Assembly: GCF_019711195.1 (NCBI RefSeq)
Contig: NZ_CP081299.1
Coordinates: forward strand, 3,038,001 to 3,102,000
Length of the DNA stretch: 64,000 nucleotides
Direction: 5' to 3'
Source: Dyadobacter sp. NIV53
GTDB lineage: Bacteria; Bacteroidota; Bacteroidia; Cytophagales; Spirosomataceae
Every line of letters begins with the position of its first letter. The first letter of the stretch is position 1. The notes beneath the pieces were generated by a model. That model saw only the letters and a program-made list of their open reading frames with translations, made no database searches and was not told the DNA's origin. The position numbers were made by a program, and so were the translations under genes. Below are positions 18,513 to 27,035 of this stretch, piece after piece.

Positions 18513-19064
18513 ATGTCAAATAGACTATTATCAGTGGGATCATCATTCCCGGAATTCAAAAAAACATCAGTAGTTTCTCTTGAAAAAGGAAATGAATTTT
18601 ATGATATTACTTCAGAAGATCACAAAAATGCTGAAAAATGGATGGTAATGTTCTGGTGGCCAAAAGACTTTACTTTTGTTTGTCCTACTGAAATTGCTGA
18701 ATTCAACAAAAAAAATGAAGACTTCGCAGATCGTGATGCAATCCTGATCGGTGCGTCTACTGACAGCGAAAACGTTCACCTTGCATGGCGTAAAAGCCAC
18801 GACGATCTTCGTGATCTTCAATTCCCAATGCTTGCTGATACTTCAAAATCTCTGGCTGAAGAACTTGGTATTCTGGAAGCAAATGAAAAAATTGCATATC
18901 GTGCTACCTACATCGTTGATCCACAAGGAATTATTCGTTGGGTATGTGTAAATGACCTTTCTGTTGGCCGTAACGTTGACGAAGTTCTTCGTGTATTAGA
19001 CGCTCTTCAAACAGATGAACTTTGCCCATGTAACTGGGTAAAAGGCGAAGCTACTTTAGCGTAG
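18513..19064 (+). CDS. ahpC: Alkyl hydroperoxide reductase subunit C (2-Cys peroxiredoxin)
   Basis: 183 residues. It reduces hydrogen peroxide, organic peroxides and probably peroxynitrite in the cytoplasm. The peroxidatic cysteine is C57 in the FVCPTE motif. The C-terminus has the doubled cysteine motif CPCNW (C171, C173), the arrangement seen in mycobacterial AhpC, which is recycled by AhpD instead of AhpF. That fits the next gene, an AhpD-like protein 119 bases downstream on the same strand. Downstream of its promoter, the 5' leader is short. No OxyR-type regulator is adjacent. Confidence 0.95.
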   Translation: MSNRLLSVGSSFPEFKKTSVVSLEKGNEFYDITSEDHKNAEKWMVMFWWPKDFTFVCPTEIAEFNKKNEDFADRDAILIGASTDSENVHLAWRKSHDDLRDLQFPMLADTSKSLAEELGILEANEKIAYRATYIVDPQGIIRWVCVNDLSVGRNVDEVLRVLDALQTDELCPCNWVKGEATLA

Positions 19065-19071
19065 TTTTTTA

Positions 19072-19133
19072 GTTTATGAGTTTAGAGTTCATGAGTTTAA
19101 AGTACGCAGACTTTGAACTCTAAACTCATAAAC
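19072..19133 (+). repeat. Long perfect inverted repeat between ahpC and ahpD
   Basis: Two perfectly complementary 20-base arms at 19072-19091 and 19114-19133 are separated by 22 bases that contain a further small AAGT/ACTT pairing. The right arm is followed by a degenerate direct copy at about 19136-19157. It begins within 10 bases of the ahpC stop codon. It could end or weaken transcription so that ahpC is made in excess over ahpD, or protect the ahpC mRNA 3' end. It could also be a copy of a dispersed intergenic repeat. Confidence 0.75.
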
Positions 19134-19183
19134 CCTGAACTTCTGAAATCATAAACTTCTCCCCCACTTCTAATCCTACTAAA

Positions 19184-19774
19184 ATGTATCCATTTGCAAC
19201 AACAGGGAATACGAAAGATTCTCTGTATAAAGAAGTTAATCTTCCTGCTGAGTTTGAAAGCGTAATGATTAACAAACTGGCGGCGTTGGACCACCGTTAT
19301 CTGAAAGACCTTAAAATCAATATTGGCAACGTTCTTAAATCTCAGAATATCAATCGCAAAGAAGCACTTCTGATTGCACTTTCGGTGGCTATTAATGAAA
19401 AAAATGCAGCTGTTATTGCTGCTATTGAAGAACTTGCAGTAAATGAAGGTGCGGAAGAAAAAGAAATCGCGGAAGTTACTGCCTGTGTTTCTTTAATGAA
19501 TGCCAATAATGTGTTCTACCGCTTCAGACACTTTATGGACAAAGAATTTTACAACAATGCTCCTGCCGGTATCAAAATGAGCATTATGGTAAATCCTGTA
19601 TTGGGAAAAGAGCTTTTTGAATTGTTAAGCCTGGTAGTTTCTGCATTGAACGGCTGCGAAATGTGTGTTACTTCACATGAGCAATCTGTATTGAATCATG
19701 GCGGAACTCAGGCTCGTATCTTCGATGCTGTAAGAATCGGGGCTATTTTCAAAAGTTTTACTGTTCTAGCCTGA
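19184..19774 (+). CDS. ahpD: AhpD-like carboxymuconolactone-decarboxylase-family disulfide reductase
   Basis: 196 residues, all-helical by appearance. The active-site motif is CEMCVTSHEQ, giving C158 and C161 with H165, the CxxC-x3-H pattern of AhpD. In that family the two cysteines recycle oxidised AhpC, using electrons from a lipoylated partner. A two-repeat architecture (an N-terminal half without the CxxC and a C-terminal half with it) matches the AhpD fold and the usual AhpD length. It is encoded after ahpC, separated by a long inverted repeat that may set the ratio of the two. The source of its reducing power is not encoded here. Confidence 0.88.
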   Translation: MYPFATTGNTKDSLYKEVNLPAEFESVMINKLAALDHRYLKDLKINIGNVLKSQNINRKEALLIALSVAINEKNAAVIAAIEELAVNEGAEEKEIAEVTACVSLMNANNVFYRFRHFMDKEFYNNAPAGIKMSIMVNPVLGKELFELLSLVVSALNGCEMCVTSHEQSVLNHGGTQARIFDAVRIGAIFKSFTVLA

Positions 19775-19843
19775 TGAGACAGAAGGATATTTTCGAATAA
19801 CTGAAAACTAGTTTAATACTGCCAGTCATTATTAAAGCCCTGG

Positions 19844-19871
19844 AGCGTGGTCATTTGGCCACGCTTTTTTT
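19844..19871 (+). terminator. Rho-independent terminator after ahpD
   Basis: A 7-bp stem (AGCGTGG / CCACGCT) with an 8-base loop is followed by a run of seven T. It closes the ahpC-ahpD unit. Confidence 0.88.
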
Positions 19872-19979
19872 AATGTGCAGGCTCGATTTATCAGATAATA
19901 AATTTATTTTTATCCATATTTGCCGGATAAATGGCTTTCTGGCAGCACCAGGCTGATACCCCTCTTATTGTTTGATTAA

Positions 19980-20924
19980 ATGGAATTTAAGCTTCTCAGA
20001 AAAATTGTTTTTAAGGTTTTATTGCTGGCGATTATTGTTTTTGGCTTTATTGAATTGTCTTATCGTGTTATTACCGCAGGATGTGCCAAAAATGCATTTA
20101 CAGCTGCTCTGGTAGACAAACACCATTACGCCAATTCAATTTCTACCCCAAAAATAGTTCTGGTTGGAGGTTCTAATCTGGCTTTTGGCATTAATTCAGC
20201 AACTTTAAGAGAAAGAACAGGATTGCCCGTAGTGAACATGGCCTTACTTGCGCCACTTGGAATTCACTTTATTTTGTCCGATGCAGCGGCGTATGTAAAA
20301 AAAGGTGATATAGTAATTATGTCATTTGAATACAACATTACTGTAAACGGGGATATAGAATCCCAGTTGTATGTTGCAGATTTTACACCCGAAGACGGGC
20401 CTTTTGTTACCGATACCTCAGGATTAACCGGCAAGTGGAAATCACGTTTATTACATCGCCTGCATGCTCCTGCAAAAATTGAAACAGTTTTTGAAAAACC
20501 TTCTGTTGACGATCCTTACTCTATTTATTTCCGTGGTGCATTTACAAAAGAAGGAGATATCGTCAGTCAGCTTAATAACTATAAAGGTAACGTACATGAC
20601 GGAAACGGGCCAATTTCCACCTTGCCCTTCAGGAAACAAATTGAATCAATGAATGCTTTTACAAAACAATTTGAAGACAAAGGTGCCAGAGTATTTTTCC
20701 TCTATCCCACGGTAGCAGAAAGTTTTTACCAGAATGCAACTACCGCAATCTATGACCTGGACAAGAATTTCGATAAACATCTAAAAGCCCGTATACTATC
20801 CAAGCCACAGCAATCGGTTTACGCCGACAGTTCATGTTTTGATACCGTATTTCATTTAAATGGACGTGCCCGGGATATTCATACAGAAAAGGTTGCCAGT
20901 GCATTGCTTGCCATTGGTATTTAA
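19980..20924 (+). CDS. SGNH-hydrolase-like membrane-anchored protein paired with an MBOAT
   Basis: 314 residues with one N-terminal membrane helix (about 12-26). The rest should lie in the periplasm. A serine in VLVGGSNLAFG (S65) fits block I of SGNH-type esterases and acyltransferases, and FDTVFHLNG near the C-terminus gives D288 and H292, a plausible rest of the triad. The gene ends 22 bases before an MBOAT acyltransferase gene. In such pairs, as in DltB/DltD or AlgI/AlgJ/AlgX systems, the MBOAT moves an acyl group across the inner membrane and the SGNH-like partner transfers it to an exopolysaccharide or wall polymer. The acceptor is unknown here, as no polysaccharide genes are next to it. 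It starts directly after a terminator-separated gap. Confidence 0.75.
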   Translation: MEFKLLRKIVFKVLLLAIIVFGFIELSYRVITAGCAKNAFTAALVDKHHYANSISTPKIVLVGGSNLAFGINSATLRERTGLPVVNMALLAPLGIHFILSDAAAYVKKGDIVIMSFEYNITVNGDIESQLYVADFTPEDGPFVTDTSGLTGKWKSRLLHRLHAPAKIETVFEKPSVDDPYSIYFRGAFTKEGDIVSQLNNYKGNVHDGNGPISTLPFRKQIESMNAFTKQFEDKGARVFFLYPTVAESFYQNATTAIYDLDKNFDKHLKARILSKPQQSVYADSSCFDTVFHLNGRARDIHTEKVASALLAIGI

Positions 20925-20946
20925 CTAACTCAAATTAACTGCTGCG

Positions 20947-22410
20947 ATGTTATTTAATTCCATTGAATTTCTGATCTTCTTTCCTGTTGTTACAGTTCTT
21001 TTTTTCCTGGTAAAACATCAATACCGCTGGATATTACTTCTTGCGGCAAGCTGTTACTTTTACATGTGGTTCAGGCCGGTTTATATCCTGATACTGGCAT
21101 TTACAATTGCAATCGACTATTATGCAGGAATACTGATAGAGGAGTCGGCTGCCAGGCGGAAAAAGTGGTTTTTAATATTGAGTATTGTTGCAAATGTTGG
21201 CGTGCTGGCGGTTTTCAAGTACTATAATTTTTTCGCTTCGGTCGTTAATACGCATTTTGATACATATTCACCATTACTGAATATTCTGCTTCCGGTTGGG
21301 TTATCTTTTCACACCTTCCAGGCCATGAGCTACACATTCGAGGTTTACCGGGGCAATCAGAAAGCTGAGCGTCATTTTGGGATTTATGCATTGTATGTTA
21401 TGTTTTATCCTCAATTGGTTGCCGGACCAATCGAACGCCCCCAGAATATTCTTCATCAATTTTACACCAAACATTATTTTGATTACGACCGTGTTAAAAG
21501 CGGCCTTATTTTAATGGCTTGGGGTATGTTTAAAAAAGTAGTTATTGCCGACCGGCTGGCTGTATTTGTAAACCAGGTTTTTGATCATCCTGCCAACTAT
21601 TCAGGACCTTCGGTTATTACCGCATCGGTCTTTTTTTCTTTTCAGATATTCTGCGATTTCTCAGGATACTCAGACATTGCTATTGGTTCAGCCCAGGTAA
21701 TGGGTTTTACGCTCATGAAGAACTTTGACCGGCCCTATTCTGCCAAAAGTATATCGGAGTTCTGGCGAAGATGGCACATTTCTCTTTCATCCTGGTTCCG
21801 CGATTATCTGTATATTCCTCTGGGTGGTAACCGGGTAAGCAAGCCACGTGCTTATCTTAATCTTTTTATCATTTTTCTTGTAAGCGGATTCTGGCACGGA
21901 GCCAATTGGAATTATATTATCTGGGGAGCATTACATGGTTTTTATCTCATTTTTGCACTTCTTACCCTGAAACCTAGAATGTATTTGTTATCAAAAAGCG
22001 GGATTGCAAGGTTTTCCTGGTTTAACGATTCATTACAAACCATTACCACATTTGCCTTAGTCAGTTTCGCCTGGATTTTCTTTCGCGCAGATTATTTAGA
22101 TACAAATGCTATGTGGAACCTGGTTAAAAGCACCGGAAAAGGCTGGCCAACATTTCAGGAATTTTTCACTACCGAATATTTTATGGAAAACATATGCCTG
22201 GGTCAGCGCCGCAGGGTGTTTTTTACAGCAATAGGGCTCATTTGCTTTATGGAATTCATTCATCGCTTACAAAGGAACAGGAGTTTAAGGTTGTCCATAT
22301 CTTATCAGCCAATATGGATACGGTGGACAATTTACTCTGTGTTTTTACTATCCATTTTATATCTTGGGGTTTTTAATAATACGCCACAATTTATATACTT
22401 CCAGTTTTAA
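20947..22410 (+). CDS. MBOAT-family membrane O-acyltransferase (AlgI/DltB type)
   Basis: 487 residues, about eleven membrane segments. The family signatures are present: LLPVGLSFHTFQAMSYT, FYPQLVAGPIERP, FCDFSGYSDIAIG, EFWRRWHISLSSWFRDY with H277, and VSGFWHGANWNYIIWG with the conserved catalytic-site histidine H317. AlgI-type MBOATs take acyl groups, usually acetyl, from the cytoplasm and pass them to periplasmic or extracellular polymers. Its start lies 22 bases after the SGNH-like gene, so the two are probably co-translated. Annotation as alginate O-acetyltransferase by homology would be misleading: nothing here makes alginate. Confidence 0.93.
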   Translation: MLFNSIEFLIFFPVVTVLFFLVKHQYRWILLLAASCYFYMWFRPVYILILAFTIAIDYYAGILIEESAARRKKWFLILSIVANVGVLAVFKYYNFFASVVNTHFDTYSPLLNILLPVGLSFHTFQAMSYTFEVYRGNQKAERHFGIYALYVMFYPQLVAGPIERPQNILHQFYTKHYFDYDRVKSGLILMAWGMFKKVVIADRLAVFVNQVFDHPANYSGPSVITASVFFSFQIFCDFSGYSDIAIGSAQVMGFTLMKNFDRPYSAKSISEFWRRWHISLSSWFRDYLYIPLGGNRVSKPRAYLNLFIIFLVSGFWHGANWNYIIWGALHGFYLIFALLTLKPRMYLLSKSGIARFSWFNDSLQTITTFALVSFAWIFFRADYLDTNAMWNLVKSTGKGWPTFQEFFTTEYFMENICLGQRRRVFFTAIGLICFMEFIHRLQRNRSLRLSISYQPIWIRWTIYSVFLLSILYLGVFNNTPQFIYFQF

Positions 22411-22635
22411 GGTGCCTGATTTTCAGTCAATAAAATATAATCATGCCCTCAGTTTTCTATCATTTAGAAAAAGAATATAATTCCTGTGTAGACAAAATAT
22501 CTAGGCATAGTTGCTGAAAGGCTGTCTGTTGCTTTAAATTTTAGGATTCACATTCAATTATAGATAGAATATCTGATTTTTAATTCAAAACCCCAATTTT
22601 CATCTACGATCATTAATCCTGTTAGTTTTTCTACT

Positions 22636-22643
22636 TAATTTTG
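22636..22643 (+). promoter_or_regulatory. Possible -7 element of ahcY promoter
   Basis: TAATTTTG matches the TAnnTTTG -7 consensus of Bacteroidota, about 37 bases before the ahcY start. No TTTG lies at the right distance upstream, so this is half-supported only. Confidence 0.35.
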
Positions 22644-22679
22644 TACCTATTATAAGATATTAAACTAAAATTATAAATA

Positions 22680-23996
22680 ATGGCAACTTCAACCGAAACA
22701 TACGTTCCTTACAAGGTTAAAGACATCTCGCTGGCCGAATGGGGTCGTAAAGAAATCACATTAGCAGAAGCTGAAATGCCAGGTTTGATGGCGATTCGTG
22801 CTGAATTCGGACCATCAAAACCTCTTGCAGGTGCACGTGTTGCTGGTTGTCTTCACATGACTATCCAAACTGCTGTGCTGATCGAAACACTTACTGCGCT
22901 TGGTGCAGAAGTTACCTGGTCATCGTGCAATATATTCTCTACGCAGGATCACGCAGCAGCAGCAATCGCAGCGGCAGGAATTCCTGTGTATGCATGGAAA
23001 GGCATGAATGAAGAAGAATTCAACTGGTGTATTGAGCAAACACTTTTCTTTGGAGAAGATCGTAAGCCATTGAATATGATCCTTGATGACGGTGGTGATC
23101 TTACCAACATGGTTTTTGATGAATATCCTGAACTGATCGAAGGCATTAAAGGCCTTTCTGAAGAAACTACAACTGGTGTTCTTCGCTTGTATGACCGTTT
23201 GAAAAATGGTACGCTTCATTTACCGGCAATCAACGTAAATGATTCTGTTACAAAATCGAAATTTGACAATAAATATGGTTGCCGCGAATCACTTGTAGAT
23301 TCAATCCGTCGCGCAACTGACTTGATGCTTGCTGGTAAAGTTGCGGTTGTAGCTGGTTACGGTGATGTTGGTAAAGGTTCTGCTGAATCACTTCGTGGTG
23401 CAGGATGCCGTGTATTGGTAACTGAAATTGACCCGATCTGTGCACTTCAGGCTGCAATGGACGGTTTTGAAGTTGTAACAATGGATGAGGCTGCTACACG
23501 TGCAAATATTTTTGTTACAGCAACAGGAAATTACAAGATCATTACTGATCGCCATTTCCTTAAAATGCGCGATAAAGCTGTGGTTTGTAATATCGGCCAC
23601 TTCGATAATGAAATTGATATGGCCTGGTTGAACGGAACTTATGGCGCGTCAAAATCTCAGATCAAACCACAGGTTGATATCTATTCTGTTGAAGGAAAAG
23701 ACATCATCATTCTTGCGGAAGGCCGTTTGGTAAATTTAGGCTGTGCAATGGGTCACCCATCTTTTGTAATGTCCTGCTCATTCTCAAACCAGACTTTGGC
23801 TCAGATCGAACTTTGGACTAACACTGCTGCTTACGAGAAAAAAGTATACGTTCTTCCAAAAGCTCTGGATGAAAAAGTTGCTGCTTTCCACCTGGCACAC
23901 GTTGGTGCAAAACTTGAAACACTTTCTGATGAGCAGGCTGCTTATATTGGTGTTACAATCGAAGGACCTTACAAAGCTGATACTTACAGATATTAA
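22680..23996 (+). CDS. ahcY: S-adenosylhomocysteine hydrolase
   Basis: 438 residues, full length. It reversibly splits S-adenosylhomocysteine to homocysteine and adenosine in the cytoplasm, clearing the product of methyltransferases, with tightly bound NAD. The substrate domain shows GCLHMTIQTAVLIETL, SSCNIFSTQDHAAAAIA and the DDGGDLTNM loop; the NAD-binding Rossmann motif is VAGYGDVGKGSAESL; the C-terminus ends in the conserved DHxRY-like tail (KADTYRY). The codon choice looks like that of a highly expressed gene. It is transcribed alone and ends at a strong hairpin. Confidence 0.97.
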   Translation: MATSTETYVPYKVKDISLAEWGRKEITLAEAEMPGLMAIRAEFGPSKPLAGARVAGCLHMTIQTAVLIETLTALGAEVTWSSCNIFSTQDHAAAAIAAAGIPVYAWKGMNEEEFNWCIEQTLFFGEDRKPLNMILDDGGDLTNMVFDEYPELIEGIKGLSEETTTGVLRLYDRLKNGTLHLPAINVNDSVTKSKFDNKYGCRESLVDSIRRATDLMLAGKVAVVAGYGDVGKGSAESLRGAGCRVLVTEIDPICALQAAMDGFEVVTMDEAATRANIFVTATGNYKIITDRHFLKMRDKAVVCNIGHFDNEIDMAWLNGTYGASKSQIKPQVDIYSVEGKDIIILAEGRLVNLGCAMGHPSFVMSCSFSNQTLAQIELWTNTAAYEKKVYVLPKALDEKVAAFHLAHVGAKLETLSDEQAAYIGVTIEGPYKADTYRY

Positions 23997-24042
23997 GAAA
24001 AGAAGGGTTCACGCAGAGTAAAGAGAGCGTCCACCCGGTTTT

Positions 24043-24087
24043 ACGCAGAGAGCGCAGAGTTCAACTTTGCGCTCTCTGCGTTTTTTG
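24043..24087 (+). terminator. Terminator after ahcY within REP-like repeats
   Basis: A perfect 14-bp stem (24043-24056 with 24068-24081) and an 11-base loop are followed by six T. The stem is made of ACGCAGAGAGCGCA; a partial copy (ACGCAGAG) also occurs at 24011-24018. The run of T serves the plus-strand gene ahcY; the minus-strand mscS-like gene ends just beyond. Confidence 0.88.
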
Positions 24088-24113
24088 CTGTCCTGCCCTG
24101 AGTGAAACTTCTT

Positions 24114-24977
24114 TTACTCTTTCGCAGGTGGTACATATTCCATAGTCCGGGTTGGATATGGGATTGAAATTTTATTCTCATCAAATGCCTTCTTGATTGC
24201 TTTTATAGCTACACTTTTAGCTGTACCCGGCCCTATCTTTACCTGATCGATCCAGAATAAGATCTGGAAATCAATACTGCTGTCTCCAAATTTGGTATAA
24301 TTGAATTCAACCGGCCTGATTGCACTCAGAAAATCAAAATCCTTAATGACGGACGTTGCCAGTTCTTCCACAAGTGTCAGATCGTCGTGATATGAAACGC
24401 CGCATTCAAGCAAAACCCTGCGTTCACCGGAATAAGTAAAATTAACAATCGGCTTCTGGAAAATGTCCTTGCTTGGGAGTTCTACCTGCTGTCCGGCAAA
24501 ATTATCCAGTTTCACCGACCGCAAACCTATTGACTTTACTCTTCCTGTATATCCGTTGGTTTCTATCACATCGCCTACTTTGATCGGCCGCTGAATAGCA
24601 ATAAATGCTCCCGAAATAAAGTTGGCAGTCAGATCCTGAAAAGCGAACCCGATTGCAAGAGCAAGAACTCCCGCACCGGCAACCAGTGAAGCTACTGTTT
24701 TTTCAAGGCCCAATGTCCCAAGCGCAAAAAATACACCGGTCATCATAATAGCAATTTTGGTAATGGTGGATATTAGACCAACCAATGCAATATTGTGAGA
24801 CGCTCTGCCCAAAATCCTGGATACAATTTTACTGACATAATCTGCCAGATATTTGAAAAATATAAGGATCAGTAAGGCGATTATGATATTGGGCACAAAT
24901 CTGATACTGGCATCAAACCAATTGTCCAGCTTGGCAGTTATCGGATTTACTATTCTTGAAATTTGTAATAATATCAT
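24114..24977 (-). CDS. Small-conductance mechanosensitive channel (MscS family)
   Basis: 287 residues, the size of the basic MscS. Three membrane segments lie at about 25-45, 65-90 and 95-125. The pore-lining helix carries the typical Gly/Ala pattern (VAGAGVLALAIGFAFQDLTA), followed by NFISGAFIAIQRPIKVGDVI, the start of the cytoplasmic beta domain. The end (KISIPYPTRTMEY) is the usual MscS C-terminus. The protein opens on membrane tension to release solutes during hypo-osmotic shock. It appears to be a single-gene unit. Confidence 0.94.
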   Translation of the reverse strand: MILLQISRIVNPITAKLDNWFDASIRFVPNIIIALLILIFFKYLADYVSKIVSRILGRASHNIALVGLISTITKIAIMMTGVFFALGTLGLEKTVASLVAGAGVLALAIGFAFQDLTANFISGAFIAIQRPIKVGDVIETNGYTGRVKSIGLRSVKLDNFAGQQVELPSKDIFQKPIVNFTYSGERRVLLECGVSYHDDLTLVEELATSVIKDFDFLSAIRPVEFNYTKFGDSSIDFQILFWIDQVKIGPGTAKSVAIKAIKKAFDENKISIPYPTRTMEYVPPAKE

Positions 24978-25008
24978 TTTTGACTTGTTTGATTTTTCTA
25001 AATTCTAA

Positions 25009-25179
25009 GATGGCGCGAACGTTTTTGATAGCGCGAACGTCCCCGTTCGTGCTTTGATGGCTCGAACGTCCCCGTTCGTGACTATTATTGTAAGGCCTCC
25101 GGCCTAGATTATTTATCACAATACCAAGGCCGGAGGCCTTACAATAGCAGTCACGAACGGGGACGTTCGCGCCATCAAA
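25009..25179. repeat. Nested palindromic repeat cluster (REP- or MITE-like)
   Basis: A near-perfect inverted repeat has 53-base arms at 25053-25105 and 25127-25179 around a 21-base centre. Each arm is itself built of two palindromic blocks: CGAACGTCCCCGTTCG, and AAGGCCTCCGGCCT. A further copy of the first block, plus a truncated one, lies to the left (25009-25050), in direct orientation. There is no ORF inside. The structure suits a non-autonomous transposable element or a REP/BIME-like intergenic repeat family. On RNA it would form one long stem. It fills the gap between the minus-strand mscS-like gene and the anti-sigma gene. Confidence 0.85.
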
Positions 25180-25217
25180 AACGCCCGTCGGGAAATTACT
25201 TTCCAGACGGGCGTTTT
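25177..25217 (-). terminator. Terminator of the sigma/anti-sigma unit
   Basis: A 12-bp stem (AAAACGCCCGTC with GACGGGCGTTTT, 16-base loop) is followed on the minus strand by five T. It lies 35 bases after the anti-sigma gene stop and abuts the palindromic repeat cluster. Confidence 0.88.
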
Positions 25218-25251
25218 CAAAACTTTGAACCTTAAACTTTTATAAACTTAC

Positions 25252-26148
25252 TCAGACCTTACCCATCACATACATTTCTTCCATGGTTGGGCTTGGATTA
25301 CCTCCTGCTTTTTCAAGCGTTATGGCAAAAGCAGCAGAGCCGGTTTTTGTATTTTTCATTTTTAGAACTTTGCCTGAATATTGCCCGTCCAGCATGCCAA
25401 TATCCACCGGCTTACCATCTACGATACTCCACAGCTGATATTGCTTGCCAATAGGAGGAGTCGGAAGATTCTGTACGTCAAGCATCACCTCATTTGTTTG
25501 CTGATTCCAGAATGCGGCCACCGAACTTTCCGGGGACTTTTCCAAACCTGCCATCCGAATAACTTTAAAATCGGGATTACGATACATATCGGCTAACAAA
25601 CCTTTATAATCGTAGTCTTTTTTCAGAATTTGTATATTGGCGGCCATTTCTTCATTCCTCTTATTGAGTTCCGAGACCTGTACCGACGACCATCCTGCAA
25701 ACAAAGCAAGCAAAACGGAAGCAGCAATAGCCAGCTTAGCCCAGAAAGGTGTTACCTCTCTTATTTCAGGATGTTCAAATGCGCCTTCTATTACCTTGGT
25801 TTCAGCAATAGTTTCTGATGGAATTTGTACGAATACACCTTCCCTGATTTCCTTGCTTAAATTTTGTTCAACATCTGTATTTTCAGTGCCGGCTATTTCT
25901 TCAGTCCTTGGTTCATCAACAGAATCAAAATTCATTTTTGCAAAAAGTGATTCCTTTAATGAAGCAGGAGGCGCCATCTGATGTTTGAGTGCGTATTCTT
26001 CCAAAGCACTTTCGGTCCGCAACAGCTCTTCCTTTATCTCCGGATAAATATGTGACATACACTCCACTTCCTGTTTTTCCTGAGAAGAAACAGTGCCCAA
26101 TACATACTCCTCTAATATACCGGACTCTATGTAGGCTAAGATATTCAT
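25252..26148 (-). CDS. Anti-sigma factor, RskA type
   Basis: 298 residues. An N-terminal zinc-less anti-sigma segment (ESGILEEYVLGTVSSQEKQE, about 8-28) resembles the start of RskA-type anti-sigma-K factors. One membrane helix (about 140-157, FWAKLAIAASVLLALFAGWS) leads to a periplasmic part with a short coiled coil and an RskA C-terminal domain (VAAFWNQQTNEVMLDVQNLP, GKQYQLWSIVDGKPVDIGML). It should bind and silence the sigma factor whose gene overlaps its start by 4 bases (ATGA), which implies translational coupling. The signal sensed is unknown. Confidence 0.9.
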   Translation of the reverse strand: MNILAYIESGILEEYVLGTVSSQEKQEVECMSHIYPEIKEELLRTESALEEYALKHQMAPPASLKESLFAKMNFDSVDEPRTEEIAGTENTDVEQNLSKEIREGVFVQIPSETIAETKVIEGAFEHPEIREVTPFWAKLAIAASVLLALFAGWSSVQVSELNKRNEEMAANIQILKKDYDYKGLLADMYRNPDFKVIRMAGLEKSPESSVAAFWNQQTNEVMLDVQNLPTPPIGKQYQLWSIVDGKPVDIGMLDGQYSGKVLKMKNTKTGSAAFAITLEKAGGNPSPTMEEMYVMGKV

Positions 26149-26690
26149 ACTGCAAAGTGTTGTTTTAACTCCTGTAACGCTGTTCGGATTCTTGATTTTA
26201 CCGTACCCAATGGTATGTGCAATTCTTCGGAAATTTCTTCATGTGTATAACCCTGAAAATAGGCCATATCAATTAGAACTTTCCTTTCGGGCCTCAGCAT
26301 ATCGATAATTGCTTTCATTTCCGAACTTGTTGTCTGTGAATCTTCTGATACATCTCTTTCATTCCGGACAGCCACGTTTTCGATATCATCCATTATTGGT
26401 TTCCTCCCTTCTACACGTACGGCATCTATTGCACCATTCCGTGCAATGTTCATGATCCATGTAAACAACCTTCCCTTTTCCGGATTATATGAAGCTATAT
26501 TTTTCCAGATTTTTAAGAAAGATTCCTGCATTACATCGGCCGCTTTCTCCTCGTCCCTCAACGTTTTCGAAATGATATTAAACAAAGCCCCTGAGTAGTG
26601 ATCGTACAGAAATTCAAAAGCAGTCCGCTCATTTCTTTTCAGAGCCGCTACCAATTCTTCCTCCGAATATTTCACTTTGCTAGTCGCCAA
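26145..26690 (-). CDS. ECF sigma factor, SigK-like
   Basis: About 181 residues if it starts at the TTG at 26690 (then ATSKVKYSEEEL). An ATG at 26858 is in frame but adds about 56 residues with no sigma-factor character, so the later start is preferred; this is not certain. Region 2 has AFEFLYDHYSGALFNII and AADVMQESFLKIWKNI; GRLFTWIMNIARNGAIDAVR is the core promoter-melting helix region. Region 4 has RPERKVLIDMAYFQGYTHEE and the DNA-binding helix HIPLGTVKSRIRTALQELK. It is co-encoded with the RskA-type anti-sigma factor (4-base overlap), the usual SigK/RskA arrangement. Targets are unknown. Confidence 0.9.
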   Translation of the reverse strand: MATSKVKYSEEELVAALKRNERTAFEFLYDHYSGALFNIISKTLRDEEKAADVMQESFLKIWKNIASYNPEKGRLFTWIMNIARNGAIDAVRVEGRKPIMDDIENVAVRNERDVSEDSQTTSSEMKAIIDMLRPERKVLIDMAYFQGYTHEEISEELHIPLGTVKSRIRTALQELKQHFAV

Positions 26691-27035
26691 GAGTCGCTTA
26701 ACAGTTAATTGTAAATTTCTTACTGGCAAGCTAATAAAAATTTCGAAGATCTGAAGACGCGGAAAATAAAATAATGATTCCGTGTAAACATCCGCTGAAA
26801 CTCCTATCAGGCACAGTCTTGTTAATCTGACATCAAAGTTGCGTGTGATACTAATCATTTTAGTGTGTTTCTATCATATACGATCCCTACACAAAAATGG
26901 ATCAAACAAGCATTTCGAAAGTGTTTAAATGCAGATAAATGTATGCAGTACAGAGGCAAAAAAATGAATGCAACCAGAATGCGAAGTCAGCTTTTGGTTG
27001 TTGTTGAAAAGAGCATTTTATTCTTCGGCAAATTA
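26691..27035. other. Intergenic region upstream of the SigK-like gene
   Basis: About 345 bases if the later sigma start is right. Small ORFs here show no family features. I see no clear repeat, terminator or gldG-like coding sequence after gldF. The sigma gene promoter is probably in this stretch. Confidence 0.45.

Noticed and set aside
20947..22410. Alginate acetylation locus
   Set aside because: AlgI-like MBOATs act on many polymers; no alginate synthesis genes are present.
22411..22679. S-adenosylhomocysteine riboswitch upstream of ahcY
   Set aside because: The leader is AT-rich with no conserved paired core that I recognise; only a -7-like element is supported.
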